Positions 35,600 to 44,379 of a stretch of 55,787 nucleotides of DNA are shown here, piece by piece. How positions within the stretch are numbered: position 1 is the first letter of the stretch; each line of letters starts with the position of its first letter. The stretch covers positions 1-55,787 of the forward strand of contig NZ_JAKEDR010000002.1 of the NCBI RefSeq assembly GCF_023653455.1. Direction: 5' to 3'. The notes below the pieces were generated by a model, which was not told the origin of the DNA, did no database searches, and saw only the letters and a program-made list of their open reading frames with translations. A program made the translations under genes and the position numbers. This DNA comes from Paraclostridium ghonii. GTDB lineage: Bacteria; Bacillota; Clostridia; Peptostreptococcales; Peptostreptococcaceae.

Positions 35600-35679
35600 T
35601 ATAAATTCACCCTTTCTTATGCTTATATAAATTTTTAGTACATCTGACATAATCAGATTTCTCAATGTTAATAATATAA

Positions 35680-35697
35680 AGCAATAATCATGCCAAT
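35680..35697 (-). promoter_or_regulatory. sigma-54 (-24/-12) promoter of ridA
   Basis: TTGGCATGATTATTGCT on the minus strand differs by one base from the nhaC promoter element. GG is at 35694-35693 and GC at 35682-35681. Transcription would start near 35669, ~70 nt before the ridA ATG. Confidence 0.9.
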
Positions 35698-35799
35698 TTA
35701 TAAAAATATTATCTTTTCTTCTAAATCTATTTATAATGCTTATATTCTTGAATTTTACAAATTAAATAATTTTATTTTTTAAAATTTTTTATTATTTTA

Positions 35800-35820
35800 A
35801 TGGGTTAAACGGTGTAAACC
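35800..35820. promoter_or_regulatory. candidate activator-binding (enhancer) site of ridA
   Basis: ATGGGTTAAACGGTGTAAACC is an imperfect dyad and shares ATGGGTTAAA with 32656-32665. It lies ~110 nt upstream of the -24 element. A separate perfect 20-bp palindrome occurs further upstream at 35868-35887. Confidence 0.4.
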
Positions 35821-35867
35821 ATTCAACACTTTCACCATTTTATATTCATTTCTACACTATACTATTT

Positions 35868-35887
35868 ATATATGTCTAGACATATAT
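35868..35887. repeat. perfect 20-bp palindrome
   Basis: ATATATGTCTAGACATATAT is fully self-complementary. It stands ~175 nt upstream of the ridA promoter and just before a structured element. It may be a protein-binding site. Confidence 0.6.
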
Positions 35888-35892
35888 GTAAA

Positions 35893-36003
35893 ACAAAAAC
35901 CACCCCTCTATCGTTGAGTGATATGCTCCCTTTTCAGACTTACGTGGTTTTATTCACGTGCCTGAAAAATAGGGTTTCAGTCCTAATAGAAAAAGTGGTT
36001 TTT
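35893..36003. other. unidentified structured element (candidate ncRNA, riboswitch-like fold or MITE)
   Basis: The ends AAAACCAC and GTGGTTTT are inverted repeats, followed inward by TCTAT/ATAGA. Inside are three further hairpins: GAG/CTC, a two-part stem TTTTCAG+ACGTG with CACGT+CTGAAAA, and AGG/CCT. This gives a multi-branched fold of ~110 nt. Both strands end in T-rich runs, so each could terminate. It lies between the peptidase gene and the ridA control region. I recognise no known riboswitch or RNA consensus and no protein reading frame. Confidence 0.5.
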
Positions 36004-36068
36004 TATATTTTTAATTAATTCACCATAAAAACCTATTTAATTATACTCATTCTAAAATCTCAAATACT

Positions 36069-36917
36069 TTATATTGATGCATTAAAAGCCCATAAATTTT
36101 TAGTTTCTTTTATAAACACATCTATATCCCATGTTTTTTCACTTCTTAATTTACTATTAGGATCATTTACAATTATTTTTCCATCTTCATCCACACCTTT
36201 TAATACAATAAAATGCCCTTTACTTGTAAATTCACCTGGACCCATGCTAGCTATTATGGGATGTCCATTTTTAAGATTAGATATAATAGAATCTTTACTT
36301 AAAGGTATTTCTTTTCCAGTTAATCCAAAATATTTTGCACCTTCAGTCATAAGTTTCCAGCTAGTTCCTACTCCATTTACCAAGTATCCATTATCTCTAC
36401 TATAATCAACAACACCTTTTGGATTAATATCTGTATTTCCTGTAAGTCCAACAGCTATCATCGCTAAAGATGTAGGCCCACATCCATTAACCGCAATAAA
36501 TTCTTCCCCATATTTATCATATCCCCATCTTTTATCCCATTGTATAAATAGAGGAATTTCACCTTTTTTATAATCTTTTTTTATAGATATATTCTCTGAA
36601 CTTAGTTTTTCACTATACTTAGGATAGTTTGCCACAAAATCTATCGCCTCTGGGTTTTTAGATGCTAAATCTATTAATGATTCTGGGTATAATTTTATAT
36701 CTTTTAAAATTCCGTTAACTTTTGGATATTCTTCTGACATTTCTACTAGTTTCTTTATATTTGTATTATTAGAATTAAGTAGATCAGATTTCATTTTTTC
36801 TTCACTATTCTTTCCCAATAAACTATATGTTGCATAAACAATAATTAATAAAAATAATATAGTATATTTTACTTTATATTTATTTTGTTTTCTTTTTTCC
36901 ATTATTTTTTCCGTCAT
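36069..36917 (-). CDS. membrane-anchored C39-like cysteine peptidase
   Basis: A 282-residue protein with one N-terminal membrane helix (~18-35), so the catalytic domain probably faces outward. The peptidase C39-like domain starts near 120 (IPLFIQWDKRWG). It has the catalytic Cys in NGCGPTSLAM, His in KGHFIVLKG and Asp/Asn in IIVNDPNS. GGAGG lies a few bases before the ATG. It stands alone. The role (cell-wall peptide or bacteriocin processing) is open. Confidence 0.83.
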   Translation of the reverse strand: MTEKIMEKRKQNKYKVKYTILFLLIIVYATYSLLGKNSEEKMKSDLLNSNNTNIKKLVEMSEEYPKVNGILKDIKLYPESLIDLASKNPEAIDFVANYPKYSEKLSSENISIKKDYKKGEIPLFIQWDKRWGYDKYGEEFIAVNGCGPTSLAMIAVGLTGNTDINPKGVVDYSRDNGYLVNGVGTSWKLMTEGAKYFGLTGKEIPLSKDSIISNLKNGHPIIASMGPGEFTSKGHFIVLKGVDEDGKIIVNDPNSKLRSEKTWDIDVFIKETKNLWAFNASI

Positions 36918-37348
36918 TTTTCCTCCTGCTATAATCTACTTAAATGCTAATTTAAATTTATACGATTTTTATAGTTCATCACTATAATAGTTATATATTT
37001 TATTCTATTTTATATTTCTAATTAAAACCATAACTTCAAACTTACAAAATAAATATAAATCTTACTTATTAGTAATATTGTTAAAAGAAATAAATATCAT
37101 ATATTTTAAAATTTATCTTTATAAAAAAGTCAATTGTCTAAGCAATACCTTTTATGTTTGATTTGCCTTAACACTAGTTTTAAAATAATTTTAAGAATAC
37201 CTTATTCACTACTATTTATGTAAAAATTTATAAAATAATATTAATATAACCAAATTATAATAAAGCAATTGTTAACTCAACGTTAACACTCCTTGTAATC
37301 TTTATATAAAACTCACAAATCAGTGTTTACTTAATTAAAGTATAAAAA
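36918..37348. other. gap with little recognisable content
   Basis: Strongly A/T-rich upstream region of the peptidase gene. The only clear structure is a dyad TGTTAAC-N5-GTTAACA (37270-37288), a possible operator. No reading frame or RNA was recognised. Confidence 0.4.
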
Positions 37349-37384
37349 AATACACTCTTACTCAATCAATAGTAAAAGTGTATT
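37349..37384 (-). terminator. terminator of the deformylase-like gene
   Basis: AATACACT (37349-37356) and AGTGTATT (37377-37384) with inner TTACT/AGTAA form the stem. An A-run in front gives a U-run in the minus direction. Confidence 0.83.
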
Positions 37385-37397
37385 GTTAGTTTATTTT

Positions 37398-37808
37398 TTA
37401 AATTATAATCCCTTCGAAATGATCTACTTCATGTTGTATAATCTGTGCAGTGAATCCTGTAAATATTTGTTTATGCTTCTTAAAATTTATATCTAAATAT
37501 TCTACCTCTATTGTTTCATATCTCGTTGTTTTTCTAGAGCCATCTAAAGATAAGCAACTTTCTTCCGCCTCATAAGGTTTTTCTTTTTTTAGTATAACAG
37601 GGTTTACCATAGGAACTATCATATCTCCTACACTAAATACCAATATGCGTTTTTTTACTCCTATCATATTAGCAGCCATACCTACACAATGATCTAAGTT
37701 TGCATTTAATGTATCAATTAGATCATTAATAACTTCTGTATCTTCTTTTGTTGCAAGTTCTGATTTTTGTTCTAAAAATAATATATCTTTTACTACTGTT
37801 CTTATCAT
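37398..37808 (-). CDS. peptide deformylase-like protein
   Basis: A 136-residue member of the deformylase fold. The metal motifs are intact: HEVDH (HExxH) near the C-terminus and the Cys ligand in EESCLSL. In the first motif the usual GxGxAAxQ reads VGMAANMIG, so the glutamine that assists catalysis is replaced by methionine. It is shorter than standard Def (~150-165 residues). It is more likely a secondary paralogue than the housekeeping enzyme. It is a single gene with its own terminator. Confidence 0.8.
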   Translation of the reverse strand: MIRTVVKDILFLEQKSELATKEDTEVINDLIDTLNANLDHCVGMAANMIGVKKRILVFSVGDMIVPMVNPVILKKEKPYEAEESCLSLDGSRKTTRYETIEVEYLDINFKKHKQIFTGFTAQIIQHEVDHFEGIII

Positions 37809-37997
37809 TCTTTTGCCAACCTTTCTAATTTCTTTGTATGAATTAATATAAGTTTATATTCTTATTTTATACTATAAGATTATACTCTAATACATTATCT
37901 CATTGTAAGTATATAAATTAGTAAAATTACTAACGGCGTTACAGGTTGGGTATATTTTAAATTTCTTTTTTATTTTAAGTTACTTATTAAATATTAC

Positions 37998-39998
37998 TTA
38001 TATATTTCTTGCTACTTCAAAAGCATCCCATATAGCATACATAATATTTTGAACTTGATTTGCATCACCAATCATCCTTACGCTTGGGTGTAAAAACTTA
38101 ATTTCGTCATATAAAGATTTCTCAGAATTATATCCTATTGCAACAACTGCACTATCTGCTTTTATTATTTCTTGATTATCTCTAGTTTCTACCATAAACC
38201 CTTCTTCTGTGCCCTTTATAACTTTAGCACTGCATTTAACATCTATCTTTTTAAATTCAACTAAGTCTTTTAACATATCATGATTAGCATGACATAAGGG
38301 ACCACCTACTTTTAATACATCCTCCATCATTTCAACAATAGTTACATATTTTCCTTGATCTTTTAACCACAATGCTGTTTCACACCCTACTAATCCACCA
38401 CCAATAATTACAGTAGATTGTCCAACATCTTTATTTCCAAGCAATACTTCTTCAGCTGTAAATACTTTCTTAGTTCCTTCAACTGATAATTTTTTTGGTG
38501 TGGATCCTGTTGCAATTATTATATTATCTACATCAAACTCTTTAATTGTATCAACTGTAGCACATTTATTTAATTGTACATCTACTCCTAATTTATTAAG
38601 TTCTAATTTGTACCAATTGACAAGAGCAAGGTCATCTTCTTTAAAATTTGGTGAACCAGCAGCAATTAAATTCCCACCTAATCTTTCTGATTTTTCTAAA
38701 AGAGTTACATCGTGTCCTCTTAGTGTAGCTACTCTTGCAGCTTCACACCCAGCAACTCCACCTCCAATGATAAGTACTTTTTTCTTTTCATCTGCTTTTC
38801 TTATCTCTAGTTCTTTTTCTCTACAACAAGCTGGATTAACAGCACACGATAAATTAGTATAAGTTTGAAGTCTTCCCATACAGCCTTCTTGGCAAGAAAG
38901 ACAAGGGCGTACACTCTTATAATCATCAGCTAAAATTTTATTAGGAATATTTGAATCAGCTAATAATGGTCTTCCAAGAGCTATCATATCAGTTTTGCCT
39001 GATAGTATTGCTTCGCTAGCTAATTCTGGATCCTCCATTCTTCCTGCTGTTATTATTGGCACATCTACTGCATTTTTAAGTATTTCATTATATGGTAGGT
39101 ATAATCCTTTTTCTTGATACATTGGTGGATGACTCCAATACCATGAGTCATATGATCCAACATCCCCATTTAAAGCATCATAACCTGCATCCACTAGTAT
39201 TTTAGCAGCTTCAATTCCTTCACGAATATCTCGTCCCATTTCTACAAATTCTTCTTCTGGCAAACCACCTTTGCACCAATCTTTTATAAAACTTTTTATA
39301 CTATATCTTAATGATACTGGATAATCCTCTCCACATCTTTTCTTTATTTCTTGTACAATTTCACATGCAAAGCGTAGGCGATTTTCTAAACTTCCACCAT
39401 ATTCATCATTTCTATTATTAAAGAAAGATATTGCAAACTGGTCTAGCAAGTATCCTTCATGTACAGCATGTATTTCTATTCCATCAAATCCTGCCTTCTT
39501 TGCAATTTCTGCACTCTCCCCAAACTTTCTTACATATTCTTTTATTTCTTCTATTGTTAATTCACGACACGTTACACCTTTCATAAATCTATGTGGTATA
39601 GGAGATGGCGCTACTGCAACTTCTCCTACTATAGACGGTATACTTACTCGTCCAAATCCAGCAGATAATTGTAAAAATATCTTTGATCCATAAGCGTGAA
39701 CACGTTCTGTCATAGCTTTTCCTCTTGTTATGAAGTTAAGATGATTAAGAGTTGGACATGGCATAGATGGTAGAGCGCATTTTTCAATATCATTTTCAAC
39801 CATAGTTACACCAGTCATAATTAAACCAGTACCACCTTTTGCACGCTCTACATAGAATTCTTCACCTTTTTCATTAAAACTTCCATCAGAGTTGCACAAT
39901 CCTGCTGGACCCATTGGTGCTAAAACAAATCTGTTTTTTATTTCTAATTTACCAATTTTAATTGGTTCAAATAATACTTTATATTTTTCTTGAATCAT
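37998..39998 (-). CDS. 2-enoate reductase / NADH:flavin oxidoreductase
   Basis: A 666-residue enzyme of the enoate reductase/2,4-dienoyl-CoA reductase type. An N-terminal Old-Yellow-Enzyme FMN barrel (~1-370, NRFVLAPMGPAG; DGIEIHAVHEGYLLDQF) precedes the [4Fe-4S] cysteines CLSCQEGCMG plus a later Cys. FAD/NAD domains with GGGVAGCEAA and GGGLVGCETA follow. It reduces the double bond of 2-enoates such as cinnamate in Stickland fermentation (the FldZ type). Substrate cannot be told from sequence. It lies 134 nt after the multicopper oxidase gene, with a hairpin between. Confidence 0.85.
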   Translation of the reverse strand: MIQEKYKVLFEPIKIGKLEIKNRFVLAPMGPAGLCNSDGSFNEKGEEFYVERAKGGTGLIMTGVTMVENDIEKCALPSMPCPTLNHLNFITRGKAMTERVHAYGSKIFLQLSAGFGRVSIPSIVGEVAVAPSPIPHRFMKGVTCRELTIEEIKEYVRKFGESAEIAKKAGFDGIEIHAVHEGYLLDQFAISFFNNRNDEYGGSLENRLRFACEIVQEIKKRCGEDYPVSLRYSIKSFIKDWCKGGLPEEEFVEMGRDIREGIEAAKILVDAGYDALNGDVGSYDSWYWSHPPMYQEKGLYLPYNEILKNAVDVPIITAGRMEDPELASEAILSGKTDMIALGRPLLADSNIPNKILADDYKSVRPCLSCQEGCMGRLQTYTNLSCAVNPACCREKELEIRKADEKKKVLIIGGGVAGCEAARVATLRGHDVTLLEKSERLGGNLIAAGSPNFKEDDLALVNWYKLELNKLGVDVQLNKCATVDTIKEFDVDNIIIATGSTPKKLSVEGTKKVFTAEEVLLGNKDVGQSTVIIGGGLVGCETALWLKDQGKYVTIVEMMEDVLKVGGPLCHANHDMLKDLVEFKKIDVKCSAKVIKGTEEGFMVETRDNQEIIKADSAVVAIGYNSEKSLYDEIKFLHPSVRMIGDANQVQNIMYAIWDAFEVARNI

Positions 39999-40101
39999 AT
40001 TTTATCCCCCTCTTCATTTTTATATAAGATAATTCTCCCCCCTAAAATAAAGTGTAAACATAAAACAGATTCTCTTGCAATCATTTTCCTTTAAGTTCTA
40101 T

Positions 40102-40129
40102 AAAAATAGGGTATTTAAAATCCCTATCC
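40102..40129 (-). terminator. terminator of the multicopper oxidase gene
   Basis: ATAGGG (40106-40111) and CCCTAT (40122-40127) form a short stem, followed by TTTTTA in the minus direction. It lies immediately after the oxidase stop. Confidence 0.65.
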
Positions 40130-40132
40130 TTG

Positions 40133-41974
40133 CTATTCCATATTCTTCATATCTCCATTCATATCCATATTACCAGAACTCATTACCATATATGGTCTCA
40201 TCATTTCATTATCTTCATGATCTAAAATATGACAATGCCACATATAACCTGGCCCAATTGATGGGTTAAATGGGAATAAGTTAACTCCTGGCATTACCTT
40301 CTTCTCGTCTGCATATTGAGGTGCGAACCTGATTGTTAATCTCATTACCTCACCTGGCATAATTATTGCAGTATCCTTCCATCCCTTTTCATTTGGTGGT
40401 GGGTTTATTGGATCTCCTACTAAATATCCATCTAAAGGTATAGGTATTGTAGAATGATTAAGTGGAGGCATCCCATTTATAAACATCCAAGCATTAGAAT
40501 ATTCATCTACATTTATAAGCTGTCTATTCTTAATTAAAAACTGAATAAGATGTATGTGAATAGGATGTGCATCCCCAGTTAAATTCACTATTTCCCACTC
40601 TTCTATACTCCCTACCATAGGCATTTCTGATACTGGAGCAGTAAATTTTTGTCCATTCAAGTACAATCCTGTAGAGTTTTCATCCATTATACATTCTGTT
40701 AACACTAATACTCTATTTGGTGAATCGGGCGTTAGAGTTGGAATATAATTTAGCTTCTCTGGTAGTTTCTTAGCATGTACTCTTTCAGTATCTTTAATTG
40801 TAAATTGCATAATTAAGCCTGTAGTTTCTGGATTGAAATTCTCAGGATCTCCATCTGGATACGGAGCATCTGCATCATTTTGTAATATTATCGTTTCTCC
40901 TCCATTACATTTTGAAAAATCTATCAATATATCGACTCTTTCTGCTGGTGCAATTAAAATTTCACTTAATTCTACTGGTTCTGGTAAATAGCCTCCATCA
41001 CTCCCTATTTGAGTAAATGTCATTTCTTCAGTTAAAGATAAGTTATAAAATCTAGCATTAGAACCATTTAGTATCCTAAATCTATAAACTCTTCTTTCTA
41101 CATTAAGATTAGGCCATACTGCACCATTAACAGTAATTGTATTACCATAAAACTCAGCTTGCCAATAAGGATGTAACTCTGGATAATCTCCAACGTTAGG
41201 AAACCAAATTGATCCATCTTCATTGAATGTATAATCTTTTATTATCAGAGGTATGTCGTATTGATCTTTAGGAAGTATTTCTCCTGGGCAATCCAAAGGG
41301 TTTTCTAAGTCTTTTATAATATATGGACCATACAAACCACAGTAAACATTTAATCTTGTCATACCTAAAGTATGGTCATGGTACCAAATATTCATTGAAG
41401 GTTGCTTATTTAAATATTGAGTTGTTGAAGTTGAAAAAGTTGGCCCTATCATTTTTTCATTAGGTGTAAACCAAGCCTCTGGATGACCATCAAAAACTGA
41501 ACTGGTTTCTCCTCCATGTAAATGAGTAACTATTGGAATAGGTTCTTGAGCTTCATGTACACCTGGTGGAAATGGCGGCACCTCTATTGGATTTAATATA
41601 CCAATATTATTTGGATCAGCCCAACATATTGTAGGATCTACTGCTAATGGGTGAGGCCCATACAGTCTATTTATCCATTGCACATTTATAGGTATATCTC
41701 TTGTTGCTAAAAATATTGGTCCTGGCACTGATGTATGATTATACACACTATTACTGCAATAATCATTGGAATACACAGGTCCCCCATATCCAAATAGTTC
41801 TGTTTTTGGATATCCACAAGGTAACATTTGCTGGAAAAATCTATTTGCTGTAACTATATAGTTATGAGATATTGTCTCATTTGTATATGGATCTTTTATA
41901 ACGTTCGGTGCAAAAACTTTTAACATTGGTAACTTACACTTAAATTTTGGTATAGTTAATGAATCTAATATCAT
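40133..41974 (-). CDS. CotA-type multicopper oxidase
   Basis: A 613-residue laccase/bilirubin-oxidase-like enzyme with all copper motifs: HLHGG, WYHDHT, HPIHIH and HCHILDHEDNEMM, supplying the type 1 and trinuclear copper ligands. The overall layout (three cupredoxin domains, no signal peptide, proline-rich N-terminal half) matches the spore-coat laccase CotA rather than exported laccases. The tail MVMSSGNMDMNGDMKNME is methionine-rich and could bind copper. Such an oxygen-using enzyme is notable in an anaerobe-like gene set. A spore-coat role is an inference. Confidence 0.88.
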   Translation of the reverse strand: MILDSLTIPKFKCKLPMLKVFAPNVIKDPYTNETISHNYIVTANRFFQQMLPCGYPKTELFGYGGPVYSNDYCSNSVYNHTSVPGPIFLATRDIPINVQWINRLYGPHPLAVDPTICWADPNNIGILNPIEVPPFPPGVHEAQEPIPIVTHLHGGETSSVFDGHPEAWFTPNEKMIGPTFSTSTTQYLNKQPSMNIWYHDHTLGMTRLNVYCGLYGPYIIKDLENPLDCPGEILPKDQYDIPLIIKDYTFNEDGSIWFPNVGDYPELHPYWQAEFYGNTITVNGAVWPNLNVERRVYRFRILNGSNARFYNLSLTEEMTFTQIGSDGGYLPEPVELSEILIAPAERVDILIDFSKCNGGETIILQNDADAPYPDGDPENFNPETTGLIMQFTIKDTERVHAKKLPEKLNYIPTLTPDSPNRVLVLTECIMDENSTGLYLNGQKFTAPVSEMPMVGSIEEWEIVNLTGDAHPIHIHLIQFLIKNRQLINVDEYSNAWMFINGMPPLNHSTIPIPLDGYLVGDPINPPPNEKGWKDTAIIMPGEVMRLTIRFAPQYADEKKVMPGVNLFPFNPSIGPGYMWHCHILDHEDNEMMRPYMVMSSGNMDMNGDMKNME

Positions 41975-42152
41975 AATATACCTCCTATATTTTACTTTAT
42001 TATAAAATATGTATTATTTTGTAAATTCGTTACTTATTTTAGGTATATTATGAGAATTTTGTAATATTATAATATAAGAGAAAAATGTACATATAGCTAG
42101 AACCCTAATTAATAAAATATACTTGTAAAAAATGTTATTTAAATCATCATTT

Positions 42153-42168
42153 ATTGACTTAAGTCAAT
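42153..42168. promoter_or_regulatory. CRP/FNR-type palindrome
   Basis: ATTGACTTAAGTCAAT is a perfect 16-bp palindrome of the TTGAC-N4-GTCAA type bound by several CRP/FNR-family regulators. It lies between the divergent oxidase and DUF4386 genes, 57 nt before the latter. Confidence 0.5.
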
Positions 42169-42224
42169 GAAATTAATTTTGTTTCTTGTTAAAATACAAC
42201 TATCTTGAATTAGGATGTAATTAT

Positions 42225-42590
42225 ATGTTCATATTTGAAACAGAAAGGTTTCCACTGAGAAAAGCTGCTCTATGGGCTGGTCTCTCAATTATAGCCATGG
42301 CTATTTGTGCAGGATTTTCGTATGGATTTGTTCACTCTAGTTTGATTGTAAAAGGTGATATGATCACTACAATAAATAACATTTCACAATCCATCACCCT
42401 TTTTAGAGCAGAAATTTTAGGTTGGTTAATAATACTAATATTAGATACTTTAGTTTCATGGTCAACTTATATTTTTTTGGAAAATATAACATTAGTTTTA
42501 GAAAACATACTAAGTATCCCTATGGCTGGAGGAGAATTAGTTCTTGGCATTTGGTTATTAAGTAATTGTACTAAAATTATAAAAGAATAA
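42225..42590 (+). CDS. DUF4386-like membrane protein, internally shortened
   Basis: A 121-residue membrane protein. The first ~90 residues match the start of DUF4386 proteins (ALWAGLSIIAMAICAGFSYGF; RAEILGWLIILILDTLVSW). It then jumps to PMAGGELVLGIWLLSN, which resembles the C-terminal part. The family is usually ~220-240 residues, so roughly 100 residues appear deleted in frame. The ATG at 42225 has AGGA 9 nt upstream. Function of the family is unknown. It may be a non-functional relic. Confidence 0.65.
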   Translation: MFIFETERFPLRKAALWAGLSIIAMAICAGFSYGFVHSSLIVKGDMITTINNISQSITLFRAEILGWLIILILDTLVSWSTYIFLENITLVLENILSIPMAGGELVLGIWLLSNCTKIIKE

Positions 42591-42721
42591 TTTAATTTAT
42601 AATAAGTTTTAGCTAAATATATTTATATTGTATCATTTTATACTTATATTTTTAAAATTGTTTATTATCATGGTAGGTATGTTTTTGCATATATGAATTA
42701 AATTGTATTACCATAAAATTA

Positions 42722-42755
42722 AAAACCATATTGACTATTTTTATCAATATGGTTT
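42722..42755. terminator. bidirectional terminator
   Basis: AAACCATATTGA and TCAATATGGTTT form a 12-bp perfect stem between the convergent DUF4386 and flavoprotein genes. Confidence 0.82.
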
Positions 42756-42855
42756 CCCTGTATTTCAATGGTTGAGCTCAATAGTAAAAATAAAGAAACG
42801 TCGTGTCTTTCTTGCTTAATTATATATGCCGAATTTTTTGTTATAAATATACCTG

Positions 42856-44178
42856 TTATTTAATACTTTGTTTAAAATTAAATATATTGTAAGGATCATA
42901 CTTACATTTCACTTCTTCAAGTCTACATTTATTTTCACCATAGTACTCACACATATAGTTTTCAATAGGATAATATGGGAAATTAATATATGACCCTTCC
43001 GTAATATAGTAAATATCATCAATATGAGACTTTATCCAGTCCTTATTAATTTCTTTATAACAATTGTTTTTAAAAACTGTATCAATGAGCAATATATAAA
43101 AGCTATCTCTATAATAAAAAGCTGTATCAACTTTATCCACTTCACTTATATTTCCACCTAATCCATATACATTTAAACTAATTTCTTCACTACCTTTAGG
43201 TCTTGGTTGATTTATTATATCTACTAAATTTTGTAATGTGCAATAATCATAGTATTGTTTAACAAATCTTCCATAATTCTCAAAATATTGATACTGAGAA
43301 TACACAGAACCTATCAAAAGTACAGCTTGCAAGAAAGAAATATATTCATATCTTAGATTAAACCCTTTAATTTTTCTAAAAGGTTCTAATAATCTATATA
43401 ATTCATCTGGTGTTCCATATAAAAGCCCTCTACAGTTTATATTAATTCCACTTTCTGCTGAATTATATATGCTTCCTCTCATATTAATTTCAGGTACAGC
43501 GTTAGTAATAAAATGCTGCCAAATATCTAAAAATTCAATTTGAGTATATTTACTTGGATTGGAAATATTAAATTCAAATTCAGTCACTTTCTCTACTTTT
43601 AAAGGTAATTTAAACGTCATGGAAACAACTACTCCAAAATTACCTCCGCCTCCTCCTTTGCATGCCCAAAATAAATCTGAATTGGTATATTCATTTGCTG
43701 TTATTAATTCACCTTCATAATTTACTAGCATTAACTCCAACAAACTATCACAAGTTAGTCCGTATTTTCTACATGAGTACCCCCATCCCCCTCCTAATGC
43801 TAGTCCACTTATGCAAACTGTTGGACATGCACCTCCTGAAAATGGATATCCTTTTCCTCCTAGAAATGTGTATAATTGCCCTAGTTGAATCCCACCTTGC
43901 ACTGTGAAAATGTTTTTTTCATAATCTATTTTTATGCTATTTAAGTTACTTATATCTATAACAGATACACCATTTCCTATTGAAAATCCCTCGTAATTAT
44001 GGCCTCCACTTCTTACTCTTATTCCTAAATTTTTTTTCACACTATAAACTACCGCTTTTTGTACATCTTCTATGGACGTACAGTATATAATCATATCCGG
44101 GTATTTATTTATAGCTCTATTCCATACTAGTCTAGCTTGATTATAATACTCGTCTGTAGGAGTTATTATTTCTGCCAT
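42856..44178 (-). CDS. berberine-bridge-type FAD-linked oxidoreductase
   Basis: A 440-residue flavoprotein with an N-terminal PCMH-type FAD domain and a C-terminal BBE segment (CKYDPYNIFNFKQSI). RSGGHNYEGFS holds the His and GACPTVCISGLALGGGWG the Cys expected for bicovalent FAD attachment. Relatives oxidise sugars or alkaloid-like alcohols with oxygen. The ATG at 44176-44178 is set by AGGTG upstream. It is a single gene; no partner is obvious. Confidence 0.83.
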   Translation of the reverse strand: MAEIITPTDEYYNQARLVWNRAINKYPDMIIYCTSIEDVQKAVVYSVKKNLGIRVRSGGHNYEGFSIGNGVSVIDISNLNSIKIDYEKNIFTVQGGIQLGQLYTFLGGKGYPFSGGACPTVCISGLALGGGWGYSCRKYGLTCDSLLELMLVNYEGELITANEYTNSDLFWACKGGGGGNFGVVVSMTFKLPLKVEKVTEFEFNISNPSKYTQIEFLDIWQHFITNAVPEINMRGSIYNSAESGININCRGLLYGTPDELYRLLEPFRKIKGFNLRYEYISFLQAVLLIGSVYSQYQYFENYGRFVKQYYDYCTLQNLVDIINQPRPKGSEEISLNVYGLGGNISEVDKVDTAFYYRDSFYILLIDTVFKNNCYKEINKDWIKSHIDDIYYITEGSYINFPYYPIENYMCEYYGENKCRLEEVKCKYDPYNIFNFKQSIK

Positions 44179-44379
44179 TTTTATCACCTAAAATTTTTAG
44201 ATTTAACATAATACATATAAGTATTATATATATTTATATATATGTTATTTTTACCATTTTGTGATATTTTTCGACAAGCATTGTACCTCTAGGTGTCTTA
44301 GTCAAAAAAACTTGTGCCTTTATAATTGCTTATATCCTAGAGAAGGATTTTCTATAGATTTAAAGTTTTAAAGTTAATT

